Assembly: GCA_903901425.1 (NCBI GenBank) | Contig: CAIURC010000030.1 | Span: 1-60,655 of the forward strand | Length of the DNA stretch: 60,655 bases | Direction of reading: 5' to 3' | Source of the DNA: an uncultured Spartobacteria bacterium | GTDB taxonomy: Bacteria > Verrucomicrobiota > Verrucomicrobiia > Chthoniobacterales > Chthoniobacteraceae | Shown: in pieces, positions 46,173 to 54,876 of the stretch | Numbering within the stretch: the first letter of the stretch is position 1 | Layout of the letters: each line of letters starts with the position of its first letter | Notes under the pieces: generated by a model | Databases searched by the model: none | The model's input: the letters and a program-made list of their open reading frames with translations, nothing else | Told to the model about the DNA's origin: nothing | Translations under genes and position numbers: made by a program

Positions 46173-46808
46173 CTAGGTCAATCGGTCTCTCAGAGCCCGC
46201 GCAACGGCACCCGATCGGTTGTGCACCTCCAACTTGCCGTAGATCTGTCTCAGATGAAAATCTACCGTGTGAATGCTGATCGCGAGATTCACGGCCAACT
46301 CCTTGTTAGTCAGCCCCGCCACCAGCATCCTCAAAATCTCTCGTTCCCGCTCCGTAAGTCCTGAATCGGGAACCTTCGGAGCGAACTGGGAAAACATTTC
46401 CAACACCCGGCGCGCAATCTTCGGACTCATCAATGCCCCGCCGGAAAGCGCCTCCTTGACGGCACGGATCCATTCTCCCGAGCCGGAAGTTTTCAGCAAA
46501 TACCCGGAGGCGCCCTCGCACACTGCTTTAAATACCTTGTCGTCGTCCTCGAAGACGGTGAGGACCACCACCAGGGTTCCTGGAGAAATCCGGCGAACCT
46601 CGCCGATGGCGTCCAGCCCGCTTTTCCCGGGCAACCCCAGATCCATGAGAAGCGCATCAGGAGCCGGATTCGCCCGCTTCAAGGCCTTCAACATCGCATC
46701 TGCGTTTCCAAAACTTGCCCCGCAATTCACCTCGGCATCGTCCTCAAATACCTGCTCCAAGCTCCGCCGAAAGGCTGCGTGATCCTCCAGAATCCAGACC
46801 GTTTTCAC
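46173..46808 (-). CDS. LuxR/NarL-type response regulator
   Basis: 211 residues with a GTG start that overlaps the kinase stop (GTGA), so it is coupled to 46805-48778. The receiver has acidic residues E8/D9, phospho-acceptor D56 (LLMDLGLPGKSG), the conserved T in VVLTVFEDD, and K105-type GYLLKTSG. The LuxR-type helix-turn-helix occupies about 150-207 (LTEREREILRMLVAGLTNKE, TVDFHLRQIYGKLEV). It should bind DNA as a dimer; the 7-2-7 inverted repeat at 48787-48802 is the best candidate site. Confidence 0.94.
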   Translation of the reverse strand: MKTVWILEDHAAFRRSLEQVFEDDAEVNCGASFGNADAMLKALKRANPAPDALLMDLGLPGKSGLDAIGEVRRISPGTLVVVLTVFEDDDKVFKAVCEGASGYLLKTSGSGEWIRAVKEALSGGALMSPKIARRVLEMFSQFAPKVPDSGLTEREREILRMLVAGLTNKELAVNLAISIHTVDFHLRQIYGKLEVHNRSGAVARALRDRLT

Positions 46809-48778
46809 GATAATCGCACCTCCAATTGAACCCGTGTCCCCCTCCCGGATCCAGACTCCACCCGAAACACGCCCCCCAACTGAGTGGCCCGATGCTGCAT
46901 ATTCACCAGTCCACTCCCGGCGTAGTCCACTGAGGAATCAAACCCGCAGCCGTTGTCCCGAATCTCCACCTTCAGGGCCCCGCACTCCACCCGGTAATCC
47001 AACTCCACCCGCGTCGCTTTTGAATGCCTCACCACGTTGTGGAGTGCTTCTTTAAAAAATAGGAACACGTCGCGGTGAAACGGGAGTGTCCGCCGCGCAT
47101 CCCCCTCTTCCACCGTTCCCTCCCATACCCATTCCCGGCCCTCCAACAGAAGTGACGCCGTCCGCCGAAGCGCCTCCCGCAACTCCCCCAGCGTCAGCGC
47201 ACCGGATCCACGCACCATCCACAGTATCCCGCGCATCGACGCCGATGCATCCACGGCCAGTTGCCCGATTTCCACCATCGCATCCCGGTCTCCTTTGCGC
47301 GCCGCGCGTTCGCTCATCAAAGCAATGCTTCCGAGCGTCGATCCAATTTCATCATGCAAATCCCGCGCAATCTGCTCGCGTAACATGCGTTCCTCCCTGC
47401 GCCGGATTCTGCGCTCCCGCCAGATCCAACCGCACGCCAGAACACCGACCGCTCCAGCCCCGACGCCCCAACCCCTCCTCCGTAATGCCGTCGCTTCTCC
47501 CTGCGCCCGGCCCAGCGCTTTCTCCACCCGCACCAGAGCCTCCTCCACCGCCGCACGCTCCGCCCATTCCGCCATCCCCTTTTCCTCATTTACCAACATC
47601 CCCACGCTACCCCTACCATCTACCAGATGCTCGGCCTTCCAGGACGAAGTCTGTGTTTCCTCCAGCGCCACCACCGGACTGCCCAGCGCCACATTTCGCC
47701 CCCCGGAAAACACCTCCAACTCCGCCAACGCAAACACGAAATCCTGATGCCGCTGCCATAACCGTGTCGCCGTTATCCGCACGTATCGCCCCGCTTTTTG
47801 CATCCCGGGAAAAGAGACCGCGTTCCCCCCGGGATGAATGAAATCTTTCTCCCCAGAATCAAACACGGTGACCGGCTGCTCAAACGCAGAGTCTCCACTC
47901 AACTCCACTCGAAACCGGACCGGAAACCCAAACCCGGCGCGCTCCAGAAAATCACTTGGCCGGGCCGGCACCAACCGCACCTCGTCAATCTTTCGAGACT
48001 CCCCCAAGTCAACCTGCACCCATTGGACCTCCTCGGCATTCGCCCGAATCCCGCTATGCCAACCATTGATACCCTTCGTCGTATCTGGACGCATTGGCAC
48101 CCCAAAGGCCGTGGATCCATCCACCACATGGCCCGGCGACCAGGTCGGCAGGGATTCCGCCGACCCGGGAGCCTCCACCCGACACCGCAACGCCACGTTG
48201 CGTCCTCCGGAAAAAGCCTGGATCTCGCCCAGACAAAATAGGGCCCGCCGAGAATCTTGGGGATGCACTGCCAGCCGCGTTGCTGTCACCCGCAAATAAC
48301 GGCAACGGATTCCTCCGGTCCGTGCAAAAACGGGGCCCTTCGGAATGGGATGATCGAAGCCGCTTCGTTCCAAGAGCATTTGGGATTCCGCAAAATCCTC
48401 CTTCAAAGAAGCCTCCACCCGGTACTGGGGCGGAAACCCGTAGCCCCACTTCGAAGCCACATAAGCCGGAACCAACGCCACCGAATCCAGATCCCGCACC
48501 TCGCCCAAATCCACCTGGATCCAGCGAGATGTCTCGGGCGAAAACTTGCATCCCAAATACAAACCCACGGCGTTCTCCTGTTCTGGGGTCGGGATCTCCG
48601 CCAGCGCCCGTTGCCGTTCCTGCAATGCCGCCTGCTCCCTGAGAAGCCGCCCTACTTCGGAGGCGCAAGCATCCCTGTCCGGCACACAAAATGCAGCGCA
48701 CGCCAGGAAAACCAAGGGGATGTTTGAGCGTTTTTTCACGCGTTGCGCTTCACCCCGGATCGTACACCCTTCACCCAT
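46805..48778 (-). CDS. HisKA_3 sensor kinase with two discoidin-like domains
   Basis: About 657 residues from ATG 48778; GTG 48739, nearer the signal segment NIPLVFLACAAF, is an alternative. The exported sensor has two F5/8 C (discoidin)-like modules: about 74-205 (RWIQVDLGEVRDLDSVALV, VTATRLAVHPQDSRRALFCL) and about 215-390 (QWVQVDLGESRKIDEVRLV, ITATRLWQRHQDFVFALAEL). A helical segment, one membrane helix (about 441-456) and a NarL-family HisKA_3 domain with H475 in ARDLHDEIGSTLGSIAL follow. The HATPase domain has EALHNVVRHSKAT and DNGCGFD. It overlaps the response regulator by four bases. The discoidin modules are expected to bind carbohydrate and closely resemble the one in the divergent PSD1 gene. 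Confidence 0.93.
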   Translation of the reverse strand: MGEGCTIRGEAQRVKKRSNIPLVFLACAAFCVPDRDACASEVGRLLREQAALQERQRALAEIPTPEQENAVGLYLGCKFSPETSRWIQVDLGEVRDLDSVALVPAYVASKWGYGFPPQYRVEASLKEDFAESQMLLERSGFDHPIPKGPVFARTGGIRCRYLRVTATRLAVHPQDSRRALFCLGEIQAFSGGRNVALRCRVEAPGSAESLPTWSPGHVVDGSTAFGVPMRPDTTKGINGWHSGIRANAEEVQWVQVDLGESRKIDEVRLVPARPSDFLERAGFGFPVRFRVELSGDSAFEQPVTVFDSGEKDFIHPGGNAVSFPGMQKAGRYVRITATRLWQRHQDFVFALAELEVFSGGRNVALGSPVVALEETQTSSWKAEHLVDGRGSVGMLVNEEKGMAEWAERAAVEEALVRVEKALGRAQGEATALRRRGWGVGAGAVGVLACGWIWRERRIRRREERMLREQIARDLHDEIGSTLGSIALMSERAARKGDRDAMVEIGQLAVDASASMRGILWMVRGSGALTLGELREALRRTASLLLEGREWVWEGTVEEGDARRTLPFHRDVFLFFKEALHNVVRHSKATRVELDYRVECGALKVEIRDNGCGFDSSVDYAGSGLVNMQHRATQLGGVFRVESGSGRGTRVQLEVRLS

Positions 48779-48786
48779 ATCCTCCA

Positions 48787-48802
48787 CTACGCATTTGCGT
48801 AG
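48787..48802. promoter_or_regulatory. Perfect 7-2-7 inverted repeat in the divergent promoter
   Basis: CTACGCA and TGCGTAG separated by TT, followed by an overlapping 8-bp palindrome GTAGCTAC (48799-48806). It lies between the kinase gene and the PSD1 gene at 48839. NarL/FixJ-type regulators can bind inverted heptamers with a 2-bp spacer, so this is the leading candidate operator for the adjacent response regulator. The heptamer is not the NarL consensus. Confidence 0.5.
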
Positions 48803-48838
48803 CTACCCGCCGGAACTGTTCTCCGGCACTCTTCTTCC

Positions 48839-51832
48839 ATGTCCGTCTTCCTCCCCGCCCATCGTCCGATTGTTCTGGCCTGCGTTTTGGCCCCCTTCTT
48901 CCCCGCACAGTCCGCACCGGTGGATTTCTCCCGGGACATTCTCCCCATTCTGGAAAACCACTGTACGGCCTGCCACGGTTCCGAGAAACAGAAGAGCGGC
49001 TACCGGCTCGACCACCGGGAAGACGCCCTCAAAGGCGGCGAGTCCGGTCAGGTTGCCATCGTTCCAGGCGCCCCCGAACGCAGCCCCCTGCTCCACTTTG
49101 TCTCTGGGGAGGACAGCGACATGCTCATGCCTCCCAAAAAGAGCACCCAAAAAGCGCTCTCCCCCGCCCAGATTGAAACCCTGCGGTCTTGGATCGCCCA
49201 GGGCGCACCCTGGCCCGAAGACAAAAAAACGGCCCGCCGCGATCCTCTGGACTGGTGGTCTCTCCGCCCTCTGAGTTCACCGGCGATCCCCGCAACAGCT
49301 TCCAATCCCCAGATCAACCCCGTGGACGCCTTTGTTCTCGCCCGGCTTCGGGAAAAAGGACTCGCTCCCTCCCCGCGTGCAGACAAAGCCACCCTCCTCA
49401 GGCGCGTCTCCTTCGACCTGACTGGCCTGCCGCCGTCTCCCGAGGAACTCTCGGAATTCCTGACTGATCCGGCCTCCGATTCCTACGAGAAGGCGGTTGA
49501 ACGTCTCCTCGCATCTCCCCGCTACGGTGAACGCTGGGCGCGCCATTGGCTGGACATTGTTCACTACGGAGACACCCACGGCTACGACAAGGACAAGCCC
49601 CGACCCAACGCATGGCCCTATCGCGATTACGTGATTCGCGCCCTGAACGAAGACAAACCCTATGCCCGCTTTGTGCAGGAGCAAATCGCAGGCGATGTCC
49701 TCTTTTCCCACACCCGGGACGGCATCCAAGCCCTCGGGTTCCTCGCTGCCGGCCCCTGGGACCTCATCGGCCACTCAGAGGTTCCCGAAACCAAGGTGGA
49801 CGGCAAAATCGCCCGGCACCTCGACCGCGACGATATGGTGGCCAACACGCTCGGCACATTCTGCAGCACCACCATCCACTGCGCCCAGTGCCACAACCAC
49901 AAATTCGATCCCATCACTCAGGCGGACTACTACAGCCTTCAATCCGTGTTCGCGGCTCTCGATCGCGCTGACAAAAAGTACTTCGCTGATCCCGCCCTCA
50001 ACACCCGGTATGCCGCCCTCGAAGGCGAGATCCACCAGTGGACCGAGAAAAAGAAGGCCCTGGAAAAACAACTCGAGTCTGCTGCCGGAACCCCCCTGAA
50101 ATCTCTCGACGAGAAAATCGCCGCGCTCAGCCAAGCCACCGGGTCCAACCCCGGGGCGGAGTTCGGGTACCACAGCGCCATCGCTGCCACGCAAAACGTC
50201 CCAAAATGGGTTCAGGTCGATCTCGGAGCCAACACGGTCGTCGATCGGATCGTCCTTCACCCCTGCTTTGACACGTTCAACCAGATCGGCGAGGGATTCG
50301 GATTTCCACTCCGCTACAAAATCGAAGCCAGCGACGATCCCGATTTCAAAACGGGCGTGGTACTGATCGCAGACCGGACCCGGGCTGATGCTCCCAACCC
50401 GAAAATCAGCCCTCAGGAATTCCCTACCAACGGCGTGAACGCCCGGTACGTCCGCGTCACAGCGGTCCGGCTCGCCCCCCGAAAGAACGATTACATCTTT
50501 GCTCTGGGCGAACTTCGCGTCCTGGATTCCACAGGTGCCAATGCCGCACACCAACGGCCCGTCACAGCCCTGGACTCCATCGAATCCAAGCCCCGCTGGA
50601 GCGTGAACAACCTCGTGGACGGCACCGCCCCCAACGACCCCAAGAGCGTCCTCACCCAACTGCGAGCCCAACGCACGCACCTGCTCGCCAACACGGGGAC
50701 TCCGGCACAACAGACCGAACTCCGTTCCATCGCAGAGTCCCTGAAAAAAGCCTCCGCAGAGGCAGCTGCATTCCCAAAACCCGATGTGGTTTACGCCGCC
50801 ACGGTGCATCACGGCACCGGCGCGTTCCGGGGCACCGGCCATACCGGAGGCCAACCGCGTCCCATTTTTCTGCTGGCCCGGGGACAGGTTACCCAACCCA
50901 AAGACGAGATGTTTCCCGGTGCCCTCGCCGTGCTGCCTTTCCAAAGTGGCCGGTTTGCCCTTGCAAAAGATGCACCCGAGGGCGAACGCCGTGCCGCGCT
51001 GGCCCGCTGGATCACCCATCCGGAGAATCCCCTGACCTGGCGCAGCATCGTCAACCGACTCTGGCAATATCATTTCGGAAGGGGCCTTGCCGAGACCACC
51101 AGCGACTTCGGAAGGAACGGAAGCCTGCCCTCACACCCGGAATTGCTCGACTGGCTCGCCCTCCAGTTCCGGGATACCGGTGGCTCAATCAAAGCGTTTC
51201 ACCGGCTACTCCTCACCAGCGCCACCTACCAACAGGTGTCGCACCCCAACCCGCAGGCCGAGGCCATTGACGCCCAAAACACCCTTCTCTGGAGACAAAA
51301 CCGCCGGAAACTTGAGGCTGAAGCCCTCCGGGACGCCGTTCTGAGTGTCAGCGGCAAACTGGATCTCACCATGGGTGGGCCCGGCTGGCAGGACTTCGTC
51401 ATCGAACAGCCCCAGCATTCCCCGCATTACCAATACCACCTCGCCGATCCCGAGGATCCCAAGACCTGGAGACGTTCCGTCTACCGCTTCCTTGTCCGCT
51501 CCCAAACCCAACCTTGGATGAGCGCTCTGGACTGCGCCGATCCGTCCACCCGGGTGGACAAACGCAACGAAAGCCTTTCGGCCCCGCAGGCACTCGCCCT
51601 CCTCAACAACGGGTTCATGGTCACTCAGGCCCGCCACTTCGCTCAACGCGTCGAGACCGAAACCACCGGAAACCCGCTCGAGGTCAAAATCCGCCACGCC
51701 CATCATCTGGCTCTAGGACGCGCCCCAGACCCCGCAAAACTGCCCGCATTGACCGCATTTGCCCTCGAACACGGGCTCCCCAACCTCTGCCGTCTCCTCC
51801 TCAACCTGAACGAGTTCGCTTTTGTCGACTAG
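48839..51832 (+). CDS. PSCyt1-DUF1549-discoidin-DUF1553 (PSD1) exported protein
   Basis: 997 residues with a signal peptide. PSCyt1 has heme motif C42-T-A-C-H46 and MPPKKS; DUF1549 (about 160-375) has RVSFDLTGLPP, ARHWLDIVHYGDT and CAQCHNHKFDP (a second CxxCH). A discoidin-like domain (about 456-595) is inserted between DUF1549 and DUF1553: KWVQVDLGANTVVDRIVLHP, VTAVRLAPRKNDYIFALGEL, NNLVDG. DUF1553 (about 717-990) has NPLTWRSIVNRLWQYHFG. The first PSD1 gene of the window (141-3098) lacks the inserted domain. The module matches those in the neighbouring kinase. It is followed by a DUF1501 gene after 22 bp, so the order is PSD1 then DUF1501, the reverse of the left-end locus. Confidence 0.93.
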   Translation: MSVFLPAHRPIVLACVLAPFFPAQSAPVDFSRDILPILENHCTACHGSEKQKSGYRLDHREDALKGGESGQVAIVPGAPERSPLLHFVSGEDSDMLMPPKKSTQKALSPAQIETLRSWIAQGAPWPEDKKTARRDPLDWWSLRPLSSPAIPATASNPQINPVDAFVLARLREKGLAPSPRADKATLLRRVSFDLTGLPPSPEELSEFLTDPASDSYEKAVERLLASPRYGERWARHWLDIVHYGDTHGYDKDKPRPNAWPYRDYVIRALNEDKPYARFVQEQIAGDVLFSHTRDGIQALGFLAAGPWDLIGHSEVPETKVDGKIARHLDRDDMVANTLGTFCSTTIHCAQCHNHKFDPITQADYYSLQSVFAALDRADKKYFADPALNTRYAALEGEIHQWTEKKKALEKQLESAAGTPLKSLDEKIAALSQATGSNPGAEFGYHSAIAATQNVPKWVQVDLGANTVVDRIVLHPCFDTFNQIGEGFGFPLRYKIEASDDPDFKTGVVLIADRTRADAPNPKISPQEFPTNGVNARYVRVTAVRLAPRKNDYIFALGELRVLDSTGANAAHQRPVTALDSIESKPRWSVNNLVDGTAPNDPKSVLTQLRAQRTHLLANTGTPAQQTELRSIAESLKKASAEAAAFPKPDVVYAATVHHGTGAFRGTGHTGGQPRPIFLLARGQVTQPKDEMFPGALAVLPFQSGRFALAKDAPEGERRAALARWITHPENPLTWRSIVNRLWQYHFGRGLAETTSDFGRNGSLPSHPELLDWLALQFRDTGGSIKAFHRLLLTSATYQQVSHPNPQAEAIDAQNTLLWRQNRRKLEAEALRDAVLSVSGKLDLTMGGPGWQDFVIEQPQHSPHYQYHLADPEDPKTWRRSVYRFLVRSQTQPWMSALDCADPSTRVDKRNESLSAPQALALLNNGFMVTQARHFAQRVETETTGNPLEVKIRHAHHLALGRAPDPAKLPALTAFALEHGLPNLCRLLLNLNEFAFVD

Positions 51833-51854
51833 CCCATCCCCCTGCTTTTTTCCC

Positions 51855-53363
51855 ATGAAACACCCTTCTCCCTTCCACCAGGCCCAGCCCAGATCCCCAC
51901 TGTCCCGGCGTGATTTCCTCTGGAACGCCGGTGGCGGCCTCGGCGGCATCGCACTGGCCTCGCTCTTTCAACGCGAAACTCTTCACGCTCAGAGCACGCC
52001 ATCCGCCCCTGCTGCCATCGGCACTCATCATCCGGCCAAGGCCAAACGCGTGGTCCAATTCTTCATGGCCGGTGCAGCCAGTCACCTGGACCTCTTTGAC
52101 TACAAACCCGAACTGGTCAAACGCCATGGTCAGCCCAGCGACTTCGGCGAACCCGTTGAAGCCTTTCAAAACGGTCTGGGCCCATGGTTGCGCCCCGTCT
52201 GGGATTTCCATCCCCACGGACAGTGCGGGAAACTCCTCAGTGAGGCAGTGTCCCCGCTCGGCGCTGTCATGGATGAAATCGCCTTCATCCACAACATGGT
52301 CGGAAAGTCCGGGGTCCATTCCGCCGCCACCCTGCTCCAGTCCACAGGATTCCAGCTCCCGGGATTCCCCGGGGCCGGCTGCTGGATCAGCTACGGACTG
52401 GGGTCGCTGAACGAAAACCTACCCAGTTTTGTGGTGCTCCCCGACCACCGCGGGATGGCTTCCAACGGGGTCAAAAACTGGGAGTCCTCGTTTCTGCCTG
52501 CCCACCACAGCGGCACTCCAATCTACCCGGGAACTGACTCGCCCATCACCGATCTTTTCCCACACCGCTCCGCCCACTACATCACCCCCGCGAGTGAAAC
52601 TGCCACTCAGGCGCTCCTCAGCCAACTCAACCGCTCCCATGCGTCCCAGCGTCCCGAGGATCCCCGGCTCGAGGGACGCATTCGGAGCTACGAAATGGCT
52701 GCTAAAATGCAACTGAGCGCCCCAGACGCCCTCAACCTCAAGGCCGAACCCGAACATGTCCTCCGCCTGTATGGCCTGGAAAAAGGACCCCAGTCATGGC
52801 CCGCCACCATCAACGAGGCGGAAGAAACCTTCCACTTCTCTCAGAAATGCCTCGCTGCACGCCGTCTCCTGGAACGCGGTGTGCGTTTTGTCCAAATCTG
52901 GAGCGGGAACGACAATGGTTTTCCCAGACGGAACTGGGATTCCCATGAAGACATCCAACGTGACCATGGACCTCTCGCCATGGGCATGGCGCGCGGTGCA
53001 GCCGCCCTCATCCAAGACCTCAAACAACGCGGTCTCCTCGAGGATACCCTCATTCTCTGGACCACGGAATTCGGTCGAATGCCCTCCTCCCAAAACGGGC
53101 TCAAAGGACGCGACCACAACCCCTATGTCTTCACCAACTGGCTCTGTGGCGGGGGAATCAAAGGCGGAATCACCCATGGAGAAAGTGACCCATGGGGGTA
53201 CAAACCGCTGGACCGCAAAAACCCCACCGAGGTCTACGACGTGCACGCCACCCTTCTCCACCTCCTCGGCATCGACCATACTCGACTCACCTTCCGGCAT
53301 AACGGCATCGACCGCCGCCTGACTGATGTCCACGGCCATGTCCTGCACCCGCTCTTGGCGTGA
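51855..53363 (+). CDS. Tat-exported DUF1501 protein
   Basis: 502 residues from ATG 51855. The Tat signal is SRRDFLWNAGGGLGGIALASLF, followed by the family core AKRVVQFFMAGAASHLDLFDYKPEL, then MDEIAFIHNMVGKSGVHSAA, GVRFVQIWSGNDN, HEDIQRDHGPLAMGMARG, and ILWTTEFGRMPSSQ. The C-terminus includes GINDVHGH-type TDVHGHVLHPLLA. These are sulfatase/alkaline-phosphatase-superfamily relatives of unknown substrate; the usual sulfatase nucleophile motif CxPxR is absent. It is an operon partner of the PSD1 gene 22 bp upstream. Confidence 0.93.
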   Translation: MKHPSPFHQAQPRSPLSRRDFLWNAGGGLGGIALASLFQRETLHAQSTPSAPAAIGTHHPAKAKRVVQFFMAGAASHLDLFDYKPELVKRHGQPSDFGEPVEAFQNGLGPWLRPVWDFHPHGQCGKLLSEAVSPLGAVMDEIAFIHNMVGKSGVHSAATLLQSTGFQLPGFPGAGCWISYGLGSLNENLPSFVVLPDHRGMASNGVKNWESSFLPAHHSGTPIYPGTDSPITDLFPHRSAHYITPASETATQALLSQLNRSHASQRPEDPRLEGRIRSYEMAAKMQLSAPDALNLKAEPEHVLRLYGLEKGPQSWPATINEAEETFHFSQKCLAARRLLERGVRFVQIWSGNDNGFPRRNWDSHEDIQRDHGPLAMGMARGAAALIQDLKQRGLLEDTLILWTTEFGRMPSSQNGLKGRDHNPYVFTNWLCGGGIKGGITHGESDPWGYKPLDRKNPTEVYDVHATLLHLLGIDHTRLTFRHNGIDRRLTDVHGHVLHPLLA

Positions 53364-53365
53364 CC

Positions 53366-53384
53366 AAAAAAAGAAGGAGCCTTC
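53366..53384 (-). terminator. Weak terminator-like structure after the FGGY kinase
   Basis: On the minus strand GAAG/CTTC around a four-base loop is followed by seven T (complement of the A-run 53366-53372), about 26 bp after the kinase stop. The stem is short, so efficiency is doubtful. Confidence 0.3.
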
Positions 53385-53409
53385 CCCCCAACCGGAAGTG
53401 CCGTAGGGG

Positions 53410-54876
53410 CTACTCCACCCGTAACCGGCGCTCAAGCTCCGTCTGGCGCACCCGCGCGTCGGCGTATGCCTTGGACCACCGGGCCCGGTTTTTCACGGCT
53501 TTCGGCAGCGGCAACGGCTCGACTGGAAGCCCCAGTTTTTCGAGCGCGAAAATGGCTGCTCCCCGAATGGAAGCCTCCGGGTCGTCGTTCGGATAGACAG
53601 GGTGCCCCAACGCGTCTGCCAACCGCTGCAGGGCACTGGCCGATCTCTGGATTCCGCCCGAGACAATGAACCGTGGCGGGTTTTTGTCTTTCTCGGTCTG
53701 AAGCACCATTTCTGCAATCAAAGCCAGCCGCTGGTAGGTTGCCTCCGTGATGGCCTGCAATAAATCCAGCGCGCTGGTGTGGAGGCTGATGCCCTGGACA
53801 ACGCCCCGCTCGTCCTCCTGCCAGTACGGAGCCCTTTCCGCAGACCAGAACGGCAGCACGTTTAATCCTTCCACCGGCCCGGGCCGGGCCGCCATCGCCT
53901 CCTCCAACGCCTCCGGGTCGCCCAACTGCAGGTTCTTCAAGCACCACGCCCTCAGGTTCCCTGCGTTGCTCAGTGCGCCCCCCACCAAATACCGTTCCGC
54001 GTCCACCCGGTAACAGAACAACCCAAACGGAGCACGCGCATCGCGCCCCTCACGCATCACCCGCAACGCCGCACTCGTCCCCACGTTGATCGCGGCATAC
54101 CCGGGTCGCGTTGCTCCCGATCCCAGATTGCTCGCCGCTCCGTCCCCAATCCCAGGATACCAGGGTACTCCCCGCAACTCGGAAAACCGGGTGTTCCCAA
54201 TCTCCAGCGGCGCATCAGTCAAAGGAGGCAACTGGGCCGGCTCCAACCGGGACTCCTCCAAAAGGCCTTGGTGCCAGTCCAGTCGGACCGGATCAAACAG
54301 ACCGGTGCCGGTTGCCATCCCGAGGGCGCAGTGAGCGTCCCCGGCAATCTGGAGTTGCAGCCATTCCGCTGGCGACATCCAGCGTTTGACCCGTCCAAAA
54401 AGCCGGCCCTGCGTCCTGCGCAACCAAGCCAGCTTGGCCGGCCAGAAAGAGGACCGGAGCATGCATCCCGTTGCCGCATGGACCTCGCGCTCCGAGTACC
54501 GGGTTCTCAAATCCGCAGCATCCTCGCGGCACCGGGAATCCGCCCAGGTCAGCACCCGGGTCAGAGGCCGGCCGTTCGCGTCGCATCCAATCAGACTGTG
54601 CCAGAAACAGGACATGCTCACCCCAATCAGGGGCCGGTCCCTCAGCTGAGACTGGCTGCGCCGGGCCTGGAGCGTCCCTTCCAGGCAGGTCTTGACCGAA
54701 TCCAGAAGCTCCTGCGGTTCCAGTTCCGCCCCGCCCTCGGGCGTGGTGTGAAGTCGGCACGAAAGCTGACGCGTGGTTCCCTCCAACCGCCTTGCCCCTG
54801 AATCAAAAAGGGCGGTGCGCGTCGAAGAGGTCCCAATGTCTAGCGCCAGAATCAGCGGATATTCCATGGCACTCAC
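53410..54876 (-). CDS. FGGY family carbohydrate kinase, gluconokinase-like
   Basis: 488 residues from a GTG that overlaps the LarA stop (GTGA); ATG 54867 is an alternative. The two-domain FGGY fold shows LALDIGTSSTRTALFDS (phosphate-1), the WADSR substrate motif, the catalytic D245 in GIGDGAASNLGSG, INVGTSAALRVM (phosphate-2), and VSGGIQRSASALQRLADALG (adenosine loop). The WADSR and GDGA.NLGSG features resemble gluconate kinases, but xylulose or glycerol specificity cannot be excluded. As the third member of an SDR-LarA-kinase unit it may phosphorylate gluconate made upstream. No separate gluconate dehydratase or KDG kinase is nearby. Confidence 0.85.
   Translation of the reverse strand: MSAMEYPLILALDIGTSSTRTALFDSGARRLEGTTRQLSCRLHTTPEGGAELEPQELLDSVKTCLEGTLQARRSQSQLRDRPLIGVSMSCFWHSLIGCDANGRPLTRVLTWADSRCREDAADLRTRYSEREVHAATGCMLRSSFWPAKLAWLRRTQGRLFGRVKRWMSPAEWLQLQIAGDAHCALGMATGTGLFDPVRLDWHQGLLEESRLEPAQLPPLTDAPLEIGNTRFSELRGVPWYPGIGDGAASNLGSGATRPGYAAINVGTSAALRVMREGRDARAPFGLFCYRVDAERYLVGGALSNAGNLRAWCLKNLQLGDPEALEEAMAARPGPVEGLNVLPFWSAERAPYWQEDERGVVQGISLHTSALDLLQAITEATYQRLALIAEMVLQTEKDKNPPRFIVSGGIQRSASALQRLADALGHPVYPNDDPEASIRGAAIFALEKLGLPVEPLPLPKAVKNRARWSKAYADARVRQTELERRLRVE

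Noticed and set aside
49775-51073. 432-codon minus strand ORF inside the PSD1 gene
   Set aside because: Antisense of a well-supported 997-residue protein; composition is unlike neighbouring genes.
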